A stretch of DNA of 52,897 nucleotides from positions 1-52,897 of the forward strand of contig NZ_CABFMN010000102.1 of assembly GCF_901875635.1 (NCBI RefSeq). Direction: 5' to 3'. Numbering within the stretch: position 1 is the first letter of the stretch; the number at the start of each line of letters is the position of its first letter. Shown in pieces: positions 37,622-45,845 of the stretch. The notes below the pieces were generated by a model. It was given only the letters and a program-made list of their open reading frames with translations. It was not told the origin of the DNA and searched no databases. A program made the translations under genes and the position numbers. This DNA comes from Xylophilus ampelinus. GTDB taxonomy: Bacteria > Pseudomonadota > Gammaproteobacteria > Burkholderiales > Burkholderiaceae_C.

Positions 37622-37680
37622 GTGCTATGAAATCAGGAGCATCTCCCGCCCATCCGACGGGCGCTGCAGGCCGATTTCAT
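37622..37680 (+). repeat. Comamonadaceae short repeat, copy E (diverged)
   Basis: GTGCTATGAAATCAGGAGC head, GACGGGCGCTGCAGG core shared with copy D, GATTTCAT tail. Located between the aspartoacylase-family gene start and the small gene at 37782. Confidence 0.6.
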
Positions 37681-37781
37681 CCTCGACACCCCTGGCCTAC
37701 GCGGTGCGCCCGGTCCGTCCTACCGGCGTCGGCCGGCGCACGCGCGACCATCGCAGGCCACGAGTCCCAGGAGACGAATCG

Positions 37782-38039
37782 ATGTCCAAATCACCCGCCA
37801 GCCCGAAGCCCGACGATCCCCTGCGCGACGCCGAGGGCGGCCAGACCAAGGTCGAACAGGGCGGCGAATCGGCTCCGCGCCTCCCGCACGAGCGCGACCA
37901 ATCCGCCGACAGCCAGTCCACGAAGGACGGTCAGCCGCCCGAGGTGGGCCGGCGCGCCCATGACGACGTGGAGCGTGGCACCGTCGATACCGACCGCGGT
38001 CCGGTAACGGAACGCACCTACGAGAAACTCAAGCGCTGA
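37782..38039 (+). CDS. Small hydrophilic protein of unknown function, 85 residues
   Basis: ATG 37782 with a strong CAGGAGA site nine bases upstream. The product is highly charged and probably disordered (MSKSPASPKPDDPLRDAEGG at the start; rich in Asp, Glu, Arg, Gln, Ser, Pro) with no cysteine or membrane segment; it ends RTYEKLKR. Composition resembles small stress-associated or hydrophilin-like proteins, but I recognise no family. It converges on rpe with 21 bases between stops. Coding is supported by the ribosome site and composition. Confidence 0.6.
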   Translation: MSKSPASPKPDDPLRDAEGGQTKVEQGGESAPRLPHERDQSADSQSTKDGQPPEVGRRAHDDVERGTVDTDRGPVTERTYEKLKR

Positions 38040-38060
38040 CGCGGGCCAGCAGCACGGCGT

Positions 38061-38756
38061 TCAGCGCGCGGTCGCCAACTGCTCGCGCATGGCGCCGATC
38101 ACGCCCGCATAGTCCGGCGCGTTGAAGATCGCACTGCCGGCGACGAAGGTGTCGGCACCGGCGGAGGCTGCGCGGGCGATGTTGTCGGCCTTGATGCCGC
38201 CATCCACCTCGAGCCGGATGTCGCGCCCGCTGGCGTCGATGCGCTTGCGCGCCTGCTCGATCTTGCGCAGCGCCGAGTCGATGAAGCTCTGGCCGCCGAA
38301 ACCCGGGTTCACGCTCATGATGAGGATGAGGTCGATCTCGTCGATCATCCAGTCGAGGATCTCCAGTCCGCGTGCCGGGTTGAACACCAGCCCCGCCTTG
38401 CAGCCCGCGGCCCTGATGGCCTGCACGCTGCGGTGGGTGTGCGGCGACGCATCGGGGTGGAAGCTGATGTAGTCGGCACCCGCCTTGGCGAAGGCCGCAG
38501 CCAGGGCGTCGACAGGCTCGATCATGAGGTGCACGTCGACCGGGACCGGTGTGCCGTCGGCTTTCTTCGCATGCGGCCTGAGCGCCTCGCAGACCATGGG
38601 GCCGAAGGTGAGGTTGGGCACGTAGTGGTTGTCCATCACGTCGAAATGGATCCAGTCGGCGCCGGCGGCGATCACGTCGCTCACCTCGGCGCCCAGGCGC
38701 GCGAAGTCGGCCGAGAGGATGGAGGGCGCGATGCGGAAGGTGGGGCTCGGGGTCAT
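38061..38756 (-). CDS. rpe: Ribulose-phosphate 3-epimerase
   Basis: 231 residues, TIM-barrel enzyme interconverting ribulose 5-phosphate and xylulose 5-phosphate in the pentose phosphate pathway. Family signatures: [34 protein letters not shown] (metal-binding His/Asp), [21 protein letters not shown], and [11 protein letters not shown] followed by [13 protein letters not shown] for phosphate binding. ATG 38756 matches the usual N-terminus; a longer upstream frame is not needed. Divergent from apaG with 63 bases between. Confidence 0.97.
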   Translation of the reverse strand: MTPSPTFRIAPSILSADFARLGAEVSDVIAAGADWIHFDVMDNHYVPNLTFGPMVCEALRPHAKKADGTPVPVDVHLMIEPVDALAAAFAKAGADYISFHPDASPHTHRSVQAIRAAGCKAGLVFNPARGLEILDWMIDEIDLILIMSVNPGFGGQSFIDSALRKIEQARKRIDASGRDIRLEVDGGIKADNIARAASAGADTFVAGSAIFNAPDYAGVIGAMREQLATAR

Positions 38757-38819
38757 CCCGGCATTTTCGCAGCAGGGGCGCGGTGGCGCCGGACGAGGGC
38801 ACCCCACTAAGATCGCAGG
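38757..38819. promoter_or_regulatory. Divergent rpe/apaG promoter interval
   Basis: Only 63 bases separate the two start codons, so the promoters must overlap. The interval is GC-rich apart from a CATTTTCG patch; no clear consensus hexamers are seen. Confidence 0.3.
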
Positions 38820-39224
38820 ATGTCCAACCCGCCGATGACCGTCGAAGTGGCACCGCAGTACCTCGCGGACCAGTCCTCTCCCACGGAGAAGATCTACACC
38901 TTCGCCTACACGATCACCGTCACCAACGTGGCCGAGGTCGCGATCCAGCTGATCGCGCGGCACTGGCTCATCCACGACGAATCGGGCCACGCGCAGGAGG
39001 TCAAGGGCCTGGGCGTGATCGGGCAGCAGCCGCTGCTCGCGCCCGGCGAGTCCTTCCGCTACACCAGCGGCTGCCGCCTGCATGCGCCCAGCGGCACCAT
39101 GCACGGCAGCTATTTCGTGGTGAGCGAGACGGGCGACCGCTTCGACGTGCCGATCCCGATGTTCGCGCTCGAGGCCGATGCGGGCACCGGCCCGCTCGCC
39201 GGCGCCTCGCGCGTGCTGCACTGA
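38820..39224 (+). CDS. apaG: ApaG domain protein
   Basis: 134 residues, usual length for ApaG, a small beta-sandwich protein of uncertain role (linked genetically to Co/Mg resistance and diadenosine tetraphosphate metabolism in enterobacteria). Seen: [60 protein letters not shown] and a terminal VPIPMFALE, covering the whole family pattern, including the glycine-rich GxGxxGxxP loop. ATG 38820 follows TAAGATCGCAGG. The downstream antiporter starts 79 bases later. Confidence 0.95.
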   Translation: MSNPPMTVEVAPQYLADQSSPTEKIYTFAYTITVTNVAEVAIQLIARHWLIHDESGHAQEVKGLGVIGQQPLLAPGESFRYTSGCRLHAPSGTMHGSYFVVSETGDRFDVPIPMFALEADAGTGPLAGASRVLH

Positions 39225-39303
39225 CGCGCAGCGCGGACTGCCTCCGCTTCGTTCTTCCCGGCGTCGCGCACGTCGCTTCGCCACGATTCACGCCCACTCA
39301 CTG

Positions 39304-40566
39304 ATGTCATTCTTCTCTTCCGATCTGCTGGGCTTCTGGTCCGAATGGATCCGCCCCTCGGCCGGACTGCCCACCGTGTGGTGGGCCCTGCTCGTCGCCG
39401 CGGCGGCCGCGGTGGGCCACCTGGTGCAGCGCTACATGGGCCTGCCCAAGGTGGTGGGCTATTCGCTGGTCGGCACCGTCGTCGGCCTGGCCGGCTTCGA
39501 GGGCGCCGTCTGGCCGCTGCAGGGCACCGCGCTGTTCCTGCTCGAGCTGGGCGTGGCCATCGTGCTCTTCGAGGCCGGCGGGCGGCTCCCGCTGGGCTGG
39601 TTCCGCCACAACCCGATGGTCCTGGTGCAGTCGCTGGTCGAGTCCACGCTGACCTACTTCGCGGTCTTCTGGACCCTGCACTGGCTGGACGTGCCCGACC
39701 CCGTGGCGGTGCCGCTGGCGCTGATCGCGGTGGCGGCCTCGCCGGCCGTGCTGTCGCGCGTGGCCATCGACACGCGCGCATCGGGCCCCGTGACCGAGCG
39801 CGCCATGACGCTGGCCACGCTCAACACCTTCTATGCGCTGATGCTGGGCTATGCGCAGGCCGGGCTCATCGAACGCGCGCCCGAGGGCCTGTTCCAGAAG
39901 GTGTATCCGGTCATGGTCGTCGTCGGCCTGTCCTTCGTGGTCGGCGCGCTGATGGCGCTGGCGCTGCGCTCGGCCCTGCGGGTGATGAGCCCGACCAGCG
40001 AGAACACCTCGATCCTGCTGCTGGCGATCATCGCGGCCGGCGCGGCCGTGTCGACCTACTTCGGCGGCGCGGCCCCACTGGCGGCGCTGATCGGCGGCGT
40101 GCTGCTCAAGCTGCTCAACCCGCGGCCGTGGGTGTGGCCGCGCCAGCTGGGCACCGCCTCGTCGCTGGTGACGATGCTGATGTTCGTACTGGTGTCGATG
40201 GTGGCGGCGCAGGGCGAATGGAGCCTGCCGGTGGCCACCACGGTGCTGGCGCTGATCGGCGTGCGCACCTTCGCCAAGATCGCCGGCGTGGCGATCGCCA
40301 ACCCCGGCAGCGGCGCCAGCTGGCGGCAGGCGATCTGGATGGGCTGCGCGATGTCGCCGCTGTCCTCGATCGCGCTGCTGATCGCGTCGACCTTCGTCAC
40401 GGCCTCGCCGCTGCTGGGCCACATGATCACGCAGATCGCGCTGCCGGCCATCCTGGTGATGGAGGTGGTCGGCGCCGTGCTGGCCACGGGCGCCATCTAC
40501 GGCGCCGGCGAGAGTTCGCGCCCCTGGCGGCCCGAAGCCTTTGCTGCGGAGGACACCCAACGATGA
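39304..40566 (+). CDS. CPA2-family cation/proton antiporter
   Basis: 420 residues with about 11-12 hydrophobic helices and no C-terminal TrkA-N domain. Inner-membrane Na+/H+ or K+/H+ exchanger type. Seen: [21 protein letters not shown] in the second helix; [19 protein letters not shown], the CPA2 ELGVxxLxFxxG motif; [13 protein letters not shown], the unwound-helix region; and [28 protein letters not shown]. Ion specificity cannot be read from sequence. ATG 39304 follows CACTCACTG without a clear ribosome site. The stop overlaps the start of the YbdK-like gene (ATGA), so the two are coupled. Confidence 0.85.
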   Translation: MSFFSSDLLGFWSEWIRPSAGLPTVWWALLVAAAAAVGHLVQRYMGLPKVVGYSLVGTVVGLAGFEGAVWPLQGTALFLLELGVAIVLFEAGGRLPLGWFRHNPMVLVQSLVESTLTYFAVFWTLHWLDVPDPVAVPLALIAVAASPAVLSRVAIDTRASGPVTERAMTLATLNTFYALMLGYAQAGLIERAPEGLFQKVYPVMVVVGLSFVVGALMALALRSALRVMSPTSENTSILLLAIIAAGAAVSTYFGGAAPLAALIGGVLLKLLNPRPWVWPRQLGTASSLVTMLMFVLVSMVAAQGEWSLPVATTVLALIGVRTFAKIAGVAIANPGSGASWRQAIWMGCAMSPLSSIALLIASTFVTASPLLGHMITQIALPAILVMEVVGAVLATGAIYGAGESSRPWRPEAFAAEDTQR

Positions 40567-41783
40567 GCGCCCCACCGCCCTCCTCCCCGTTTTCTTCCGC
40601 GCCGGTGCCCGAGGCGCTGGTCGCGCCCGCGCTCAAGAGCCAGGCCGACAGCCGCATGGTGCCGCTGGAGCCCTTCAGCAGCTCCAAGGCCCTGTCGCTG
40701 GGCGTGGAACTCGAGCTGCAGCTCGTGAACACGCACGACTACGACCTCGCGCCCTACGCCGAGGACATGCTGCGCGGCATGGCCGCCTTCGAACTGCCCG
40801 GCAGCGTGGTGCCCGAGATGACCTCGAGCATGATCGAGATCTCGACCGACGTGTGCCACTCGGCCGAAGAGGTGCTGGCGCAGCTTTCGCCGATCCGCGA
40901 TGCGCTGGTGAAGACGGCCGACAAGCTCAACATCGCCATCGTCGGCGGCGGCACGCACGCCTTCCAGCAGTGGCACGAGCGCCGCATCTACGACAAGCCG
41001 CGCTTTCGCGAGCTGTCGGAGCTGTACGGCTACCTGAGCAAGCAGTTCACCATCTTCGGCCAGCACGTGCACGTAGGCTGCCCCGATGCCGATTCGGCGC
41101 TGCTGATGCTGCACCGCATGAGCCGCTACATCCCGCACTTCATCGCGCTGTCGGCCTCCTCGCCCTTCGTGCAGGGGCAGGACACGGCCTTCGACTCGGC
41201 GCGGCTGAATTCGGTGTTCGCCTTCCCGCTCTCGGGCCGCGCGCCCTTCACGCTGAGCTGGAAGGAGTTTGAGAACTACTTCGGCCGCATGACGCGCACC
41301 GGCGTCGTCAAGAGCATGAAGGACTTCTACTGGGACATCCGGCCCAAGCCCGAGTACGGCACCATCGAGATCCGCGTGTTCGACACGCCGCTCACGGTGG
41401 AGCGCGCCGCCGCGCTGGCCGGCTACGTGCAGACGCTGGCGGCGTGGTTCCTGCAGGAGCAGCCCTTCATGCCAAGCGAGGACGACTACCTCGTCTACAC
41501 CTACAACCGCTTCCAGGCCTGCCGCTTCGGCCTCGACGCCGTGTACGTCGACCCGGCCACAGGCGACCACCTGCCGCTGCGCGAGCACATCCTGCGCACC
41601 ATGACCCAGCTCGAATCGCACGCCGCCACGCTCGACGCGACGCGCGCCTTCGCGCGGCTGCGCACCGACGTCGAGGCGAGCCAGAACGACGCCCGCTGGC
41701 TGCGCGAGCGCCAGGGGCGCGAGAAGCTGCTGGCCGAAGTGGTGCGGCAGGGGGCGCTGCGCTTCAGGACGCCTGCGCCTTGA
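40563..41783 (+). CDS. YbdK-family carboxylate-amine ligase
   Basis: 406 residues of the glutamate-cysteine ligase-2 fold (YbdK). Diagnostic blocks: [76 protein letters not shown] segment [18 protein letters not shown], and [13 protein letters not shown]. YbdK has weak glutamate-cysteine ligase activity in E. coli, but its natural substrate is unclear. The first 40 residues are Pro/Ser-rich and precede the conserved start of the fold. Four-base overlap with the antiporter suggests related use, though no functional link is known to me. Confidence 0.88.
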   Translation: MSAPPPSSPFSSAPVPEALVAPALKSQADSRMVPLEPFSSSKALSLGVELELQLVNTHDYDLAPYAEDMLRGMAAFELPGSVVPEMTSSMIEISTDVCHSAEEVLAQLSPIRDALVKTADKLNIAIVGGGTHAFQQWHERRIYDKPRFRELSELYGYLSKQFTIFGQHVHVGCPDADSALLMLHRMSRYIPHFIALSASSPFVQGQDTAFDSARLNSVFAFPLSGRAPFTLSWKEFENYFGRMTRTGVVKSMKDFYWDIRPKPEYGTIEIRVFDTPLTVERAAALAGYVQTLAAWFLQEQPFMPSEDDYLVYTYNRFQACRFGLDAVYVDPATGDHLPLREHILRTMTQLESHAATLDATRAFARLRTDVEASQNDARWLRERQGREKLLAEVVRQGALRFRTPAP

Positions 41784-41804
41784 GGGCGGCCGTGAACACG
41801 CGCC

Positions 41805-42788
41805 ATGGGTGAATTCGACCTCATCGCACATTACTTCGCGCGCCCCGCACGGCCTGGCACCGGCCTGGCGCTGGGCGCGGGCGACGACTGCGCGCTGCTG
41901 GCGCCGGCGCCGGGGATGCAGCTGGCCGTGTCGACCGACATGCTGGTCGAGGGACGGCACTTCCTCTCGACCGTGGACCCGGCGCGGCTCGGCCACAAGG
42001 CGCTGGCGGTGAACCTGAGCGACCTCGCGGCCGCGGGCGCGAAGCCGCTGGCCTTCACGCTCGCGCTGTCGCTGCCCTCGGTCGACGAGCCGTGGCTGGC
42101 CGGCTTCGCGGGCGGCCTGTTCGCGCTGGCCGACGCGCTCGGCTGCCAGGTGGCGGGCGGCGACACGACCCGTGGGCCACTCAACATTTGCATCACCGTC
42201 TTCGGCGAAGTGCCGGCAGGCGCGGCCCTGCTGCGCTCGGGCGCACGGCCGGGCGACGACGTGTGGGTCAGCGGCACGCTGGGCGATGCACGCTTGGCGC
42301 TCGAAATCTTCCGCGGCACGCTGGATGCACCGGCCGAGGTCTTCGCCGCGGCGCGTGCGCGCATGGAGCAACCCACGCCGCGCGTGGCGCTGGGCCAGGC
42401 GCTGCGCGGCGTGGCGACCAGCGCGGTCGACATCAGCGACGGGCTGGTGGGCGACCTCGGCCACATCCTGCGCGCCAGCGGCGTGGGCGCCACGCTGGAG
42501 GCCGACGTCGCTACGAATTTGATAGCTGCTCGCGCAGGCGGGGCGGGCGCTGCAGCCCTTTTCGACCTGCAAACCTGGCGCACGCTGGCGCTGGCCGGCG
42601 GCGACGACTACGAACTGGCCTTCACCGCGCCCGCGGACCGGCGCGAGGCGGTCGAGGCCGCGGGCCGCGCCAGCGCCACGCCCGTGGCTCGCATCGGCCG
42701 CATCGAGGCTGAGGCCGGGCTGCGCATCGTCGACCGCGCCGGACGGCCGGTGGACCAGCGCTTCGCCAGCTTCGACCACTTCGGCTGA
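41805..42788 (+). CDS. thiL: Thiamine-monophosphate kinase
   Basis: 327 residues. Phosphorylates thiamine monophosphate to thiamine diphosphate. Seen: GEFDLIAHYF, LGAGDDCALL, STDMLVEGRHF, KALAVNLSDLAAAGAKP, GGDTTRGPLNICITVFGE, VSGTLGDARLAL, TSAVDISDGLVGDLGHIL and ALAGGDDYELAFTAP, all catalytic and nucleotide-binding blocks. Residues about 235-256 (ATNLIAARAGGAGAAALFDL) are encoded by a short family repeat (42508-42572) read in frame and sit in the variable loop between the DISDG and GGDDYE blocks. The enzyme is probably active because the conserved motifs are intact. pgpA follows. Confidence 0.95.
   Translation: MGEFDLIAHYFARPARPGTGLALGAGDDCALLAPAPGMQLAVSTDMLVEGRHFLSTVDPARLGHKALAVNLSDLAAAGAKPLAFTLALSLPSVDEPWLAGFAGGLFALADALGCQVAGGDTTRGPLNICITVFGEVPAGAALLRSGARPGDDVWVSGTLGDARLALEIFRGTLDAPAEVFAAARARMEQPTPRVALGQALRGVATSAVDISDGLVGDLGHILRASGVGATLEADVATNLIAARAGGAGAAALFDLQTWRTLALAGGDDYELAFTAPADRREAVEAAGRASATPVARIGRIEAEAGLRIVDRAGRPVDQRFASFDHFG
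42508..42572 (+). repeat. Comamonadaceae short repeat, copy C, in frame inside thiL
   Basis: GCTACGAATTTGATAGCTGC, then TCGCGCAGGCGGGGCGGGCG, CTGCAGCCCTTTTCGACCTG. Same element as copies A, B, D and E, but here translated as part of ThiL with no frameshift or stop. Confidence 0.8.
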
Positions 42789-42899
42789 GCCCGTGGACGG
42801 GCGGCCGCGGCGCGATGGAGCCGATACCATCGCACGACGGCGCGTCGCCCTGCGATGCCTTCGTTTCGCGCGCTGCAACGCCCTCCCCCTGTTTCCCGC

Positions 42900-43475
42900 A
42901 TGACCGACCCCGCGCCGACCGCGCCGCCCCCCTCGTCTCCTTCCTCCTCGTCGACCGCGGCGCCGCGCCGGCCCGACTGGCGCTTCTGCTGGTCGCACCC
43001 CGCGCACGCCATCGCGCTGGGCTTCGGCTCGGGCCTGTCGCGCATCGCGCCGGGCACCGTAGGCACGCTGTGGGCCTGGGTGGCCTTCCTGGTGCTGCAG
43101 CGCTGGCTGTCCGAAGCCGCGATCGGCTGGCTGATCCTCGTGTCGCTGCCCGTCGGCTGGTGGGCCTGCACGCGCGCCGCGCGCGACCTGGACATCGCCG
43201 ACCCCGGGGCGGTGGTGTGGGACGAGGTCGTCGCCTTCTGGATCGTGCTGTGGCTGGTCACGCCCGCGGGGCTGTGGCTGCAGTGCGTCGCCTTCGTGCT
43301 GTTCCGCGTGTTCGATGCGGCCAAGCCCGGCCCGGTGGGCTGGGCCGACGCGCGCTACAAGCCCGCGCCGGGCGCCGCGCCCAACTGGCCCCGTGCCGGC
43401 TTTGGCATCCTCTTCGACGACCTGGTGGCCGCCTTCTGCACGCTGCTGGTGATGGCGCTGTTCCGCGTTTGGTGA
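42900..43475 (+). CDS. pgpA: Phosphatidylglycerophosphatase A
   Basis: 191 residues from ATG 42900 (an ATG at 42855 would add 15 residues; neither has a clear ribosome site). Inner-membrane phosphatase making phosphatidylglycerol. After a Pro/Ser-rich N-terminus of about 30 residues the family pattern begins: HAIALGFGSGLSRIAPGTVGTLWAW, DIADPGAVVWDEVVAFWIVLW with the active-site acidic residues, FRVFDAAKPGPVGWAD and GFGILFDDLVAAFCTLL. About four hydrophobic helices. It starts 111 bases after thiL and ends four bases before pncC; the thiL-pgpA-pncC order is common in proteobacteria. Confidence 0.93.
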   Translation: MTDPAPTAPPPSSPSSSSTAAPRRPDWRFCWSHPAHAIALGFGSGLSRIAPGTVGTLWAWVAFLVLQRWLSEAAIGWLILVSLPVGWWACTRAARDLDIADPGAVVWDEVVAFWIVLWLVTPAGLWLQCVAFVLFRVFDAAKPGPVGWADARYKPAPGAAPNWPRAGFGILFDDLVAAFCTLLVMALFRVW

Positions 43476-43479
43476 ACCG

Positions 43480-43980
43480 ATGAACGACGACGACTTCGAC
43501 ATCCCCGCCCTGGTGGCGCAACTGGCCGGGCTGCTGATCGCCCAGCGTCGCCAACTGGCCACGGCCGAGAGCTGCACCGGCGGCCTGATCGCCGGCGCCT
43601 GCACCGAACTGTCCGGCTCCAGCGCCTGGTTCGAGCGCGGCTTCGTCACCTACTCCAACGAGGCCAAGGCCGAGTCGCTGGGCGTGGACGCGGCGCTGAT
43701 CGCCGCGCACGGCGCCGTGAGCGAGCCGGTCGCGCGCGCCATGGCCGAGGGCGCGATCGCGCGTTCGCGGGCGAACGTGTCGGTGGCCGTCACCGGCGTG
43801 GCCGGGCCCACGGGCGGCTCGCCCGAGAAGCCCGTGGGCACGGTGTGGTTCGGCTGGTCGGTCGACGGCGTGACGCGCACCGAGCGCCGCCGCTTCGATG
43901 GCGACCGACGCACCGTGCGCCTGGCGACGGTGCAGCATGCGCTGCAGACGCTCGTCACCCGCCTGCAGTCGCCGCACTGA
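43480..43980 (+). CDS. pncC: Nicotinamide-nucleotide amidohydrolase (CinA C-terminal family)
   Basis: 166 residues, matching stand-alone PncC/CinA-C enzymes that deamidate NMN to NaMN in pyridine nucleotide salvage. Seen: LATAESCTGGLIAGACTELSGSS with the conserved serine, VTYSNEAKAESLGV, AHGAVSEPVARAMAEGA and VAVTGVAGPTGGSPEKPVGTVWFG. The N-terminal molybdopterin-binding domain of full-length CinA is absent, as usual for this form. Four bases separate it from pgpA. Confidence 0.94.
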   Translation: MNDDDFDIPALVAQLAGLLIAQRRQLATAESCTGGLIAGACTELSGSSAWFERGFVTYSNEAKAESLGVDAALIAAHGAVSEPVARAMAEGAIARSRANVSVAVTGVAGPTGGSPEKPVGTVWFGWSVDGVTRTERRRFDGDRRTVRLATVQHALQTLVTRLQSPH

Positions 43981-44023
43981 CGCAGGGCCGCGAACTATCA
44001 TCGCGCCGCCCCAAGGAGCCCCC

Positions 44024-44515
44024 ATGCCCGCCGACAACGCCCTGACGATCCGCCGCTTCTACGACGCCTTCGCGGCGCTCGACGGCGACACCATGGCCGC
44101 CTGCTACGCCGAGGACGCCGCCTTCGACGACGAGGCCTTCTCGCTGCGCGGCCGCCGCGAGGTGGGCAGCATGTGGAAGATGCTGTGCGGCGCCACGCGC
44201 GACAAGGGCGCCGACGTGTGGCAGCTCACGTACCGCGACGTGCAGGCCGACGGCACGCGCGGCAGCGCGCACTGGGACGCGCACTATCGCTTCAGCACCA
44301 CCGGCCGCATCGTCGACAACCACATCGACGCGGCCTTCACCTTCACGCCCGAGGGCCTGATCGCCACGCACCGCGATCGCTTCGACTTCTGGACCTGGTC
44401 GCGCCAGGCGCTGGGCACGCCCGGCCTGCTGCTGGGCTGGACGCCGATGCTGCGCAACAAGGTGCGCGCCACGGCCGCCGGCAATCTGGCACGCTGGATG
44501 AAGAGCAACGCCTGA
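44024..44515 (+). CDS. SnoaL/NTF2-like fold protein
   Basis: 163 residues from ATG 44024, with AAGGAG eight bases upstream. Compact alpha+beta cone-fold pattern: IRRFYDAFAALDGDTMAACYAEDAAF, DDEAFSLRGRREVGSMWKML, AHWDAHYRFSTTGRIVDNHIDAAFTF and HRDRFDFWTWSRQALG. It resembles SnoaL-like and ketosteroid isomerase-like proteins, but the catalytic residues of known enzymes are not clearly conserved, so no reaction is assigned. The small acetyltransferase-like gene follows after 24 bases, probably in the same transcript. Confidence 0.78.
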   Translation: MPADNALTIRRFYDAFAALDGDTMAACYAEDAAFDDEAFSLRGRREVGSMWKMLCGATRDKGADVWQLTYRDVQADGTRGSAHWDAHYRFSTTGRIVDNHIDAAFTFTPEGLIATHRDRFDFWTWSRQALGTPGLLLGWTPMLRNKVRATAAGNLARWMKSNA

Positions 44516-44539
44516 CATGCACCACGGAGCCCCTTTGCC

Positions 44540-44854
44540 ATGACCGCACCCGACCTGCGCTTCACGCGCGACACCGAACGCAACCGCTTCGAGGCCTGGC
44601 AGGGCGACCAGCTCGCGGCCTACGTCGAGTACAGCCCGCTGGCCAACGGCATCCTGTTCTCGCACACCGAGGTCATCCCGGCCTTCGAGGGCCAGGGCGT
44701 GGGCTCGGCCATCGCACGCCACGTGCTCGACACCGCGCGTGCCGAAGGGCAGCAGGTGATCCCCGTGTGCCAGTTCATCGCCGGCTACCTGCGCCGCCAT
44801 CACGAGTACCTCGACCTGGTGTCCGAAGCCTCGCGGCGCGCCTTCAAGATCTGA
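44540..44854 (+). CDS. Small GNAT-related N-acetyltransferase (YjdJ-like)
   Basis: 104 residues. The minimal acetyl-CoA-binding fold of the N-acetyltransf_CG type: RFEAWQGDQLAAYVEY, LFSHTEVIPAFEGQGVGSAIARHVLD with the pyrophosphate-binding Q/GxGxG/A loop, then VIPVCQFIAGYLRRHHEY, a segment typical of this short family. The acceptor is unknown. Downstream the stop is followed within six bases by family repeat copy D, which separates it from the convergent SDR gene. Confidence 0.85.
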   Translation: MTAPDLRFTRDTERNRFEAWQGDQLAAYVEYSPLANGILFSHTEVIPAFEGQGVGSAIARHVLDTARAEGQQVIPVCQFIAGYLRRHHEYLDLVSEASRRAFKI

Positions 44855-44859
44855 CAGAT

Positions 44860-44923
44860 CTTCAAGCCGAATCGGGCTGCAGCGCCCGTCCAGTGGGCGC
44901 AAGCAGCTATCGAATCGATAGCA
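44860..44923 (-). repeat. Comamonadaceae short repeat, copy D
   Basis: On the minus strand GCTATCGATTCGATAGCTGC (itself an inverted repeat, ATCGATTCGAT), TTGCGCCCACTGGACGGGCG, CTGCAGCCCGATTCGGCTTGAAG. It fills the gap between two convergent genes. Confidence 0.8.
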
Positions 44924-44930
44924 ACCTCGG

Positions 44931-45731
44931 TCAGATGACCGTCGGCACCTTCGCTCCGTCCATCGCGATCACGGCGCCCGTGATGTAGCTCGCGCGTGCC
45001 GAGGCCAGGAACAGCACCGCATCGGCGATCTCGCGCGGCTCGGCCACGCGGCCCAGGGGCTGCTGCCGGTTGGCGCGAGCCAGCGCCTCGTCGGCCGAGA
45101 TGCCCAGCAGCTGCGCCTCGGCCTTGGCGCCTTCGTGCAGCCGCTCGGTGGCCACCGGACCGGGATTGACCACGTTCACCCGCACGCCGCGCGCCGCATA
45201 GGCGTTGGCGAGGCCACTGCTGGCCAGCATCAGCGCCGCGTTGGCCGCGCCGCCGGCCAGGTGCGTCGGGCTCGCGACCTTGCCGCCCGCGCCCACCACG
45301 TTGACGATGGCGCCCGCGCCGCGCGCGGCCATGCGCTTGACCAGCGGGTCCATGATGTGGACGTAGGTGAAGTACTTCGCCTCCATCGCCGCATGCCACT
45401 TGGCCGCGTCGAGGTCGTCGGGCGGCGTGCGCCGCGCGGCGCCGGCCGAATTGACCAGCACGTCGACCGGCCCGTGCGCCTGCTCGATGCGCTCGACCAG
45501 CGCCAGCGTGGCCTGGGCGTCGGCGAGGTCGGCCGGAAAGGTGGCGATCAGGCTGTCGGCATCCGCACGCGCATCGGCCAGGCCCAGCGCCGCCTGCGCC
45601 AGCGTGTCGGCGTTGCGCGCCACCAGGCTGATGCGCGCGCCCTCCTGCAGGAAGGCGCGCGCACAGGCCAGGCCGATGCCCTTGCTGCCGCCGGTGATGA
45701 GAACGTGCCTGCCTGCGAGTTCGAGGTCCAT
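44931..45731 (-). CDS. Short-chain dehydrogenase/reductase-like protein with atypical active site
   Basis: 266 residues, Rossmann fold. The cofactor loop TGGSKGIGLACARAF (about 14-28), NSAGAARRTPP and NVVGAGGKVASPTHLAGGAANAAL are seen, with NPGPVATERL after the active site and a YITGAVIAMDGAK ending. The standard catalytic Ser-Tyr-xxx-Lys is not evident: serine is Gly/Ala in NVVGAGG, tyrosine is His in PTHLAGG and the lysine position is Gly. A subfamily with a YxAGGxANAAL pattern exists, as I recall, so the GG-ANAAL part may be a family trait, but loss of the tyrosine would be notable. Fold is certain; substrate and activity are not. Confidence 0.82.
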   Translation of the reverse strand: MDLELAGRHVLITGGSKGIGLACARAFLQEGARISLVARNADTLAQAALGLADARADADSLIATFPADLADAQATLALVERIEQAHGPVDVLVNSAGAARRTPPDDLDAAKWHAAMEAKYFTYVHIMDPLVKRMAARGAGAIVNVVGAGGKVASPTHLAGGAANAALMLASSGLANAYAARGVRVNVVNPGPVATERLHEGAKAEAQLLGISADEALARANRQQPLGRVAEPREIADAVLFLASARASYITGAVIAMDGAKVPTVI

Positions 45732-45845
45732 TCGGCGATTGGGGCGGAAGGCATGCGCGGTGTCAAATGCCCGGCTGAATGCCCCTTCAGGGGATGGCAG
45801 CCGCGCGCACCAAGACGCAGGGATCGACCCGGGCCCGCCCCCCGC

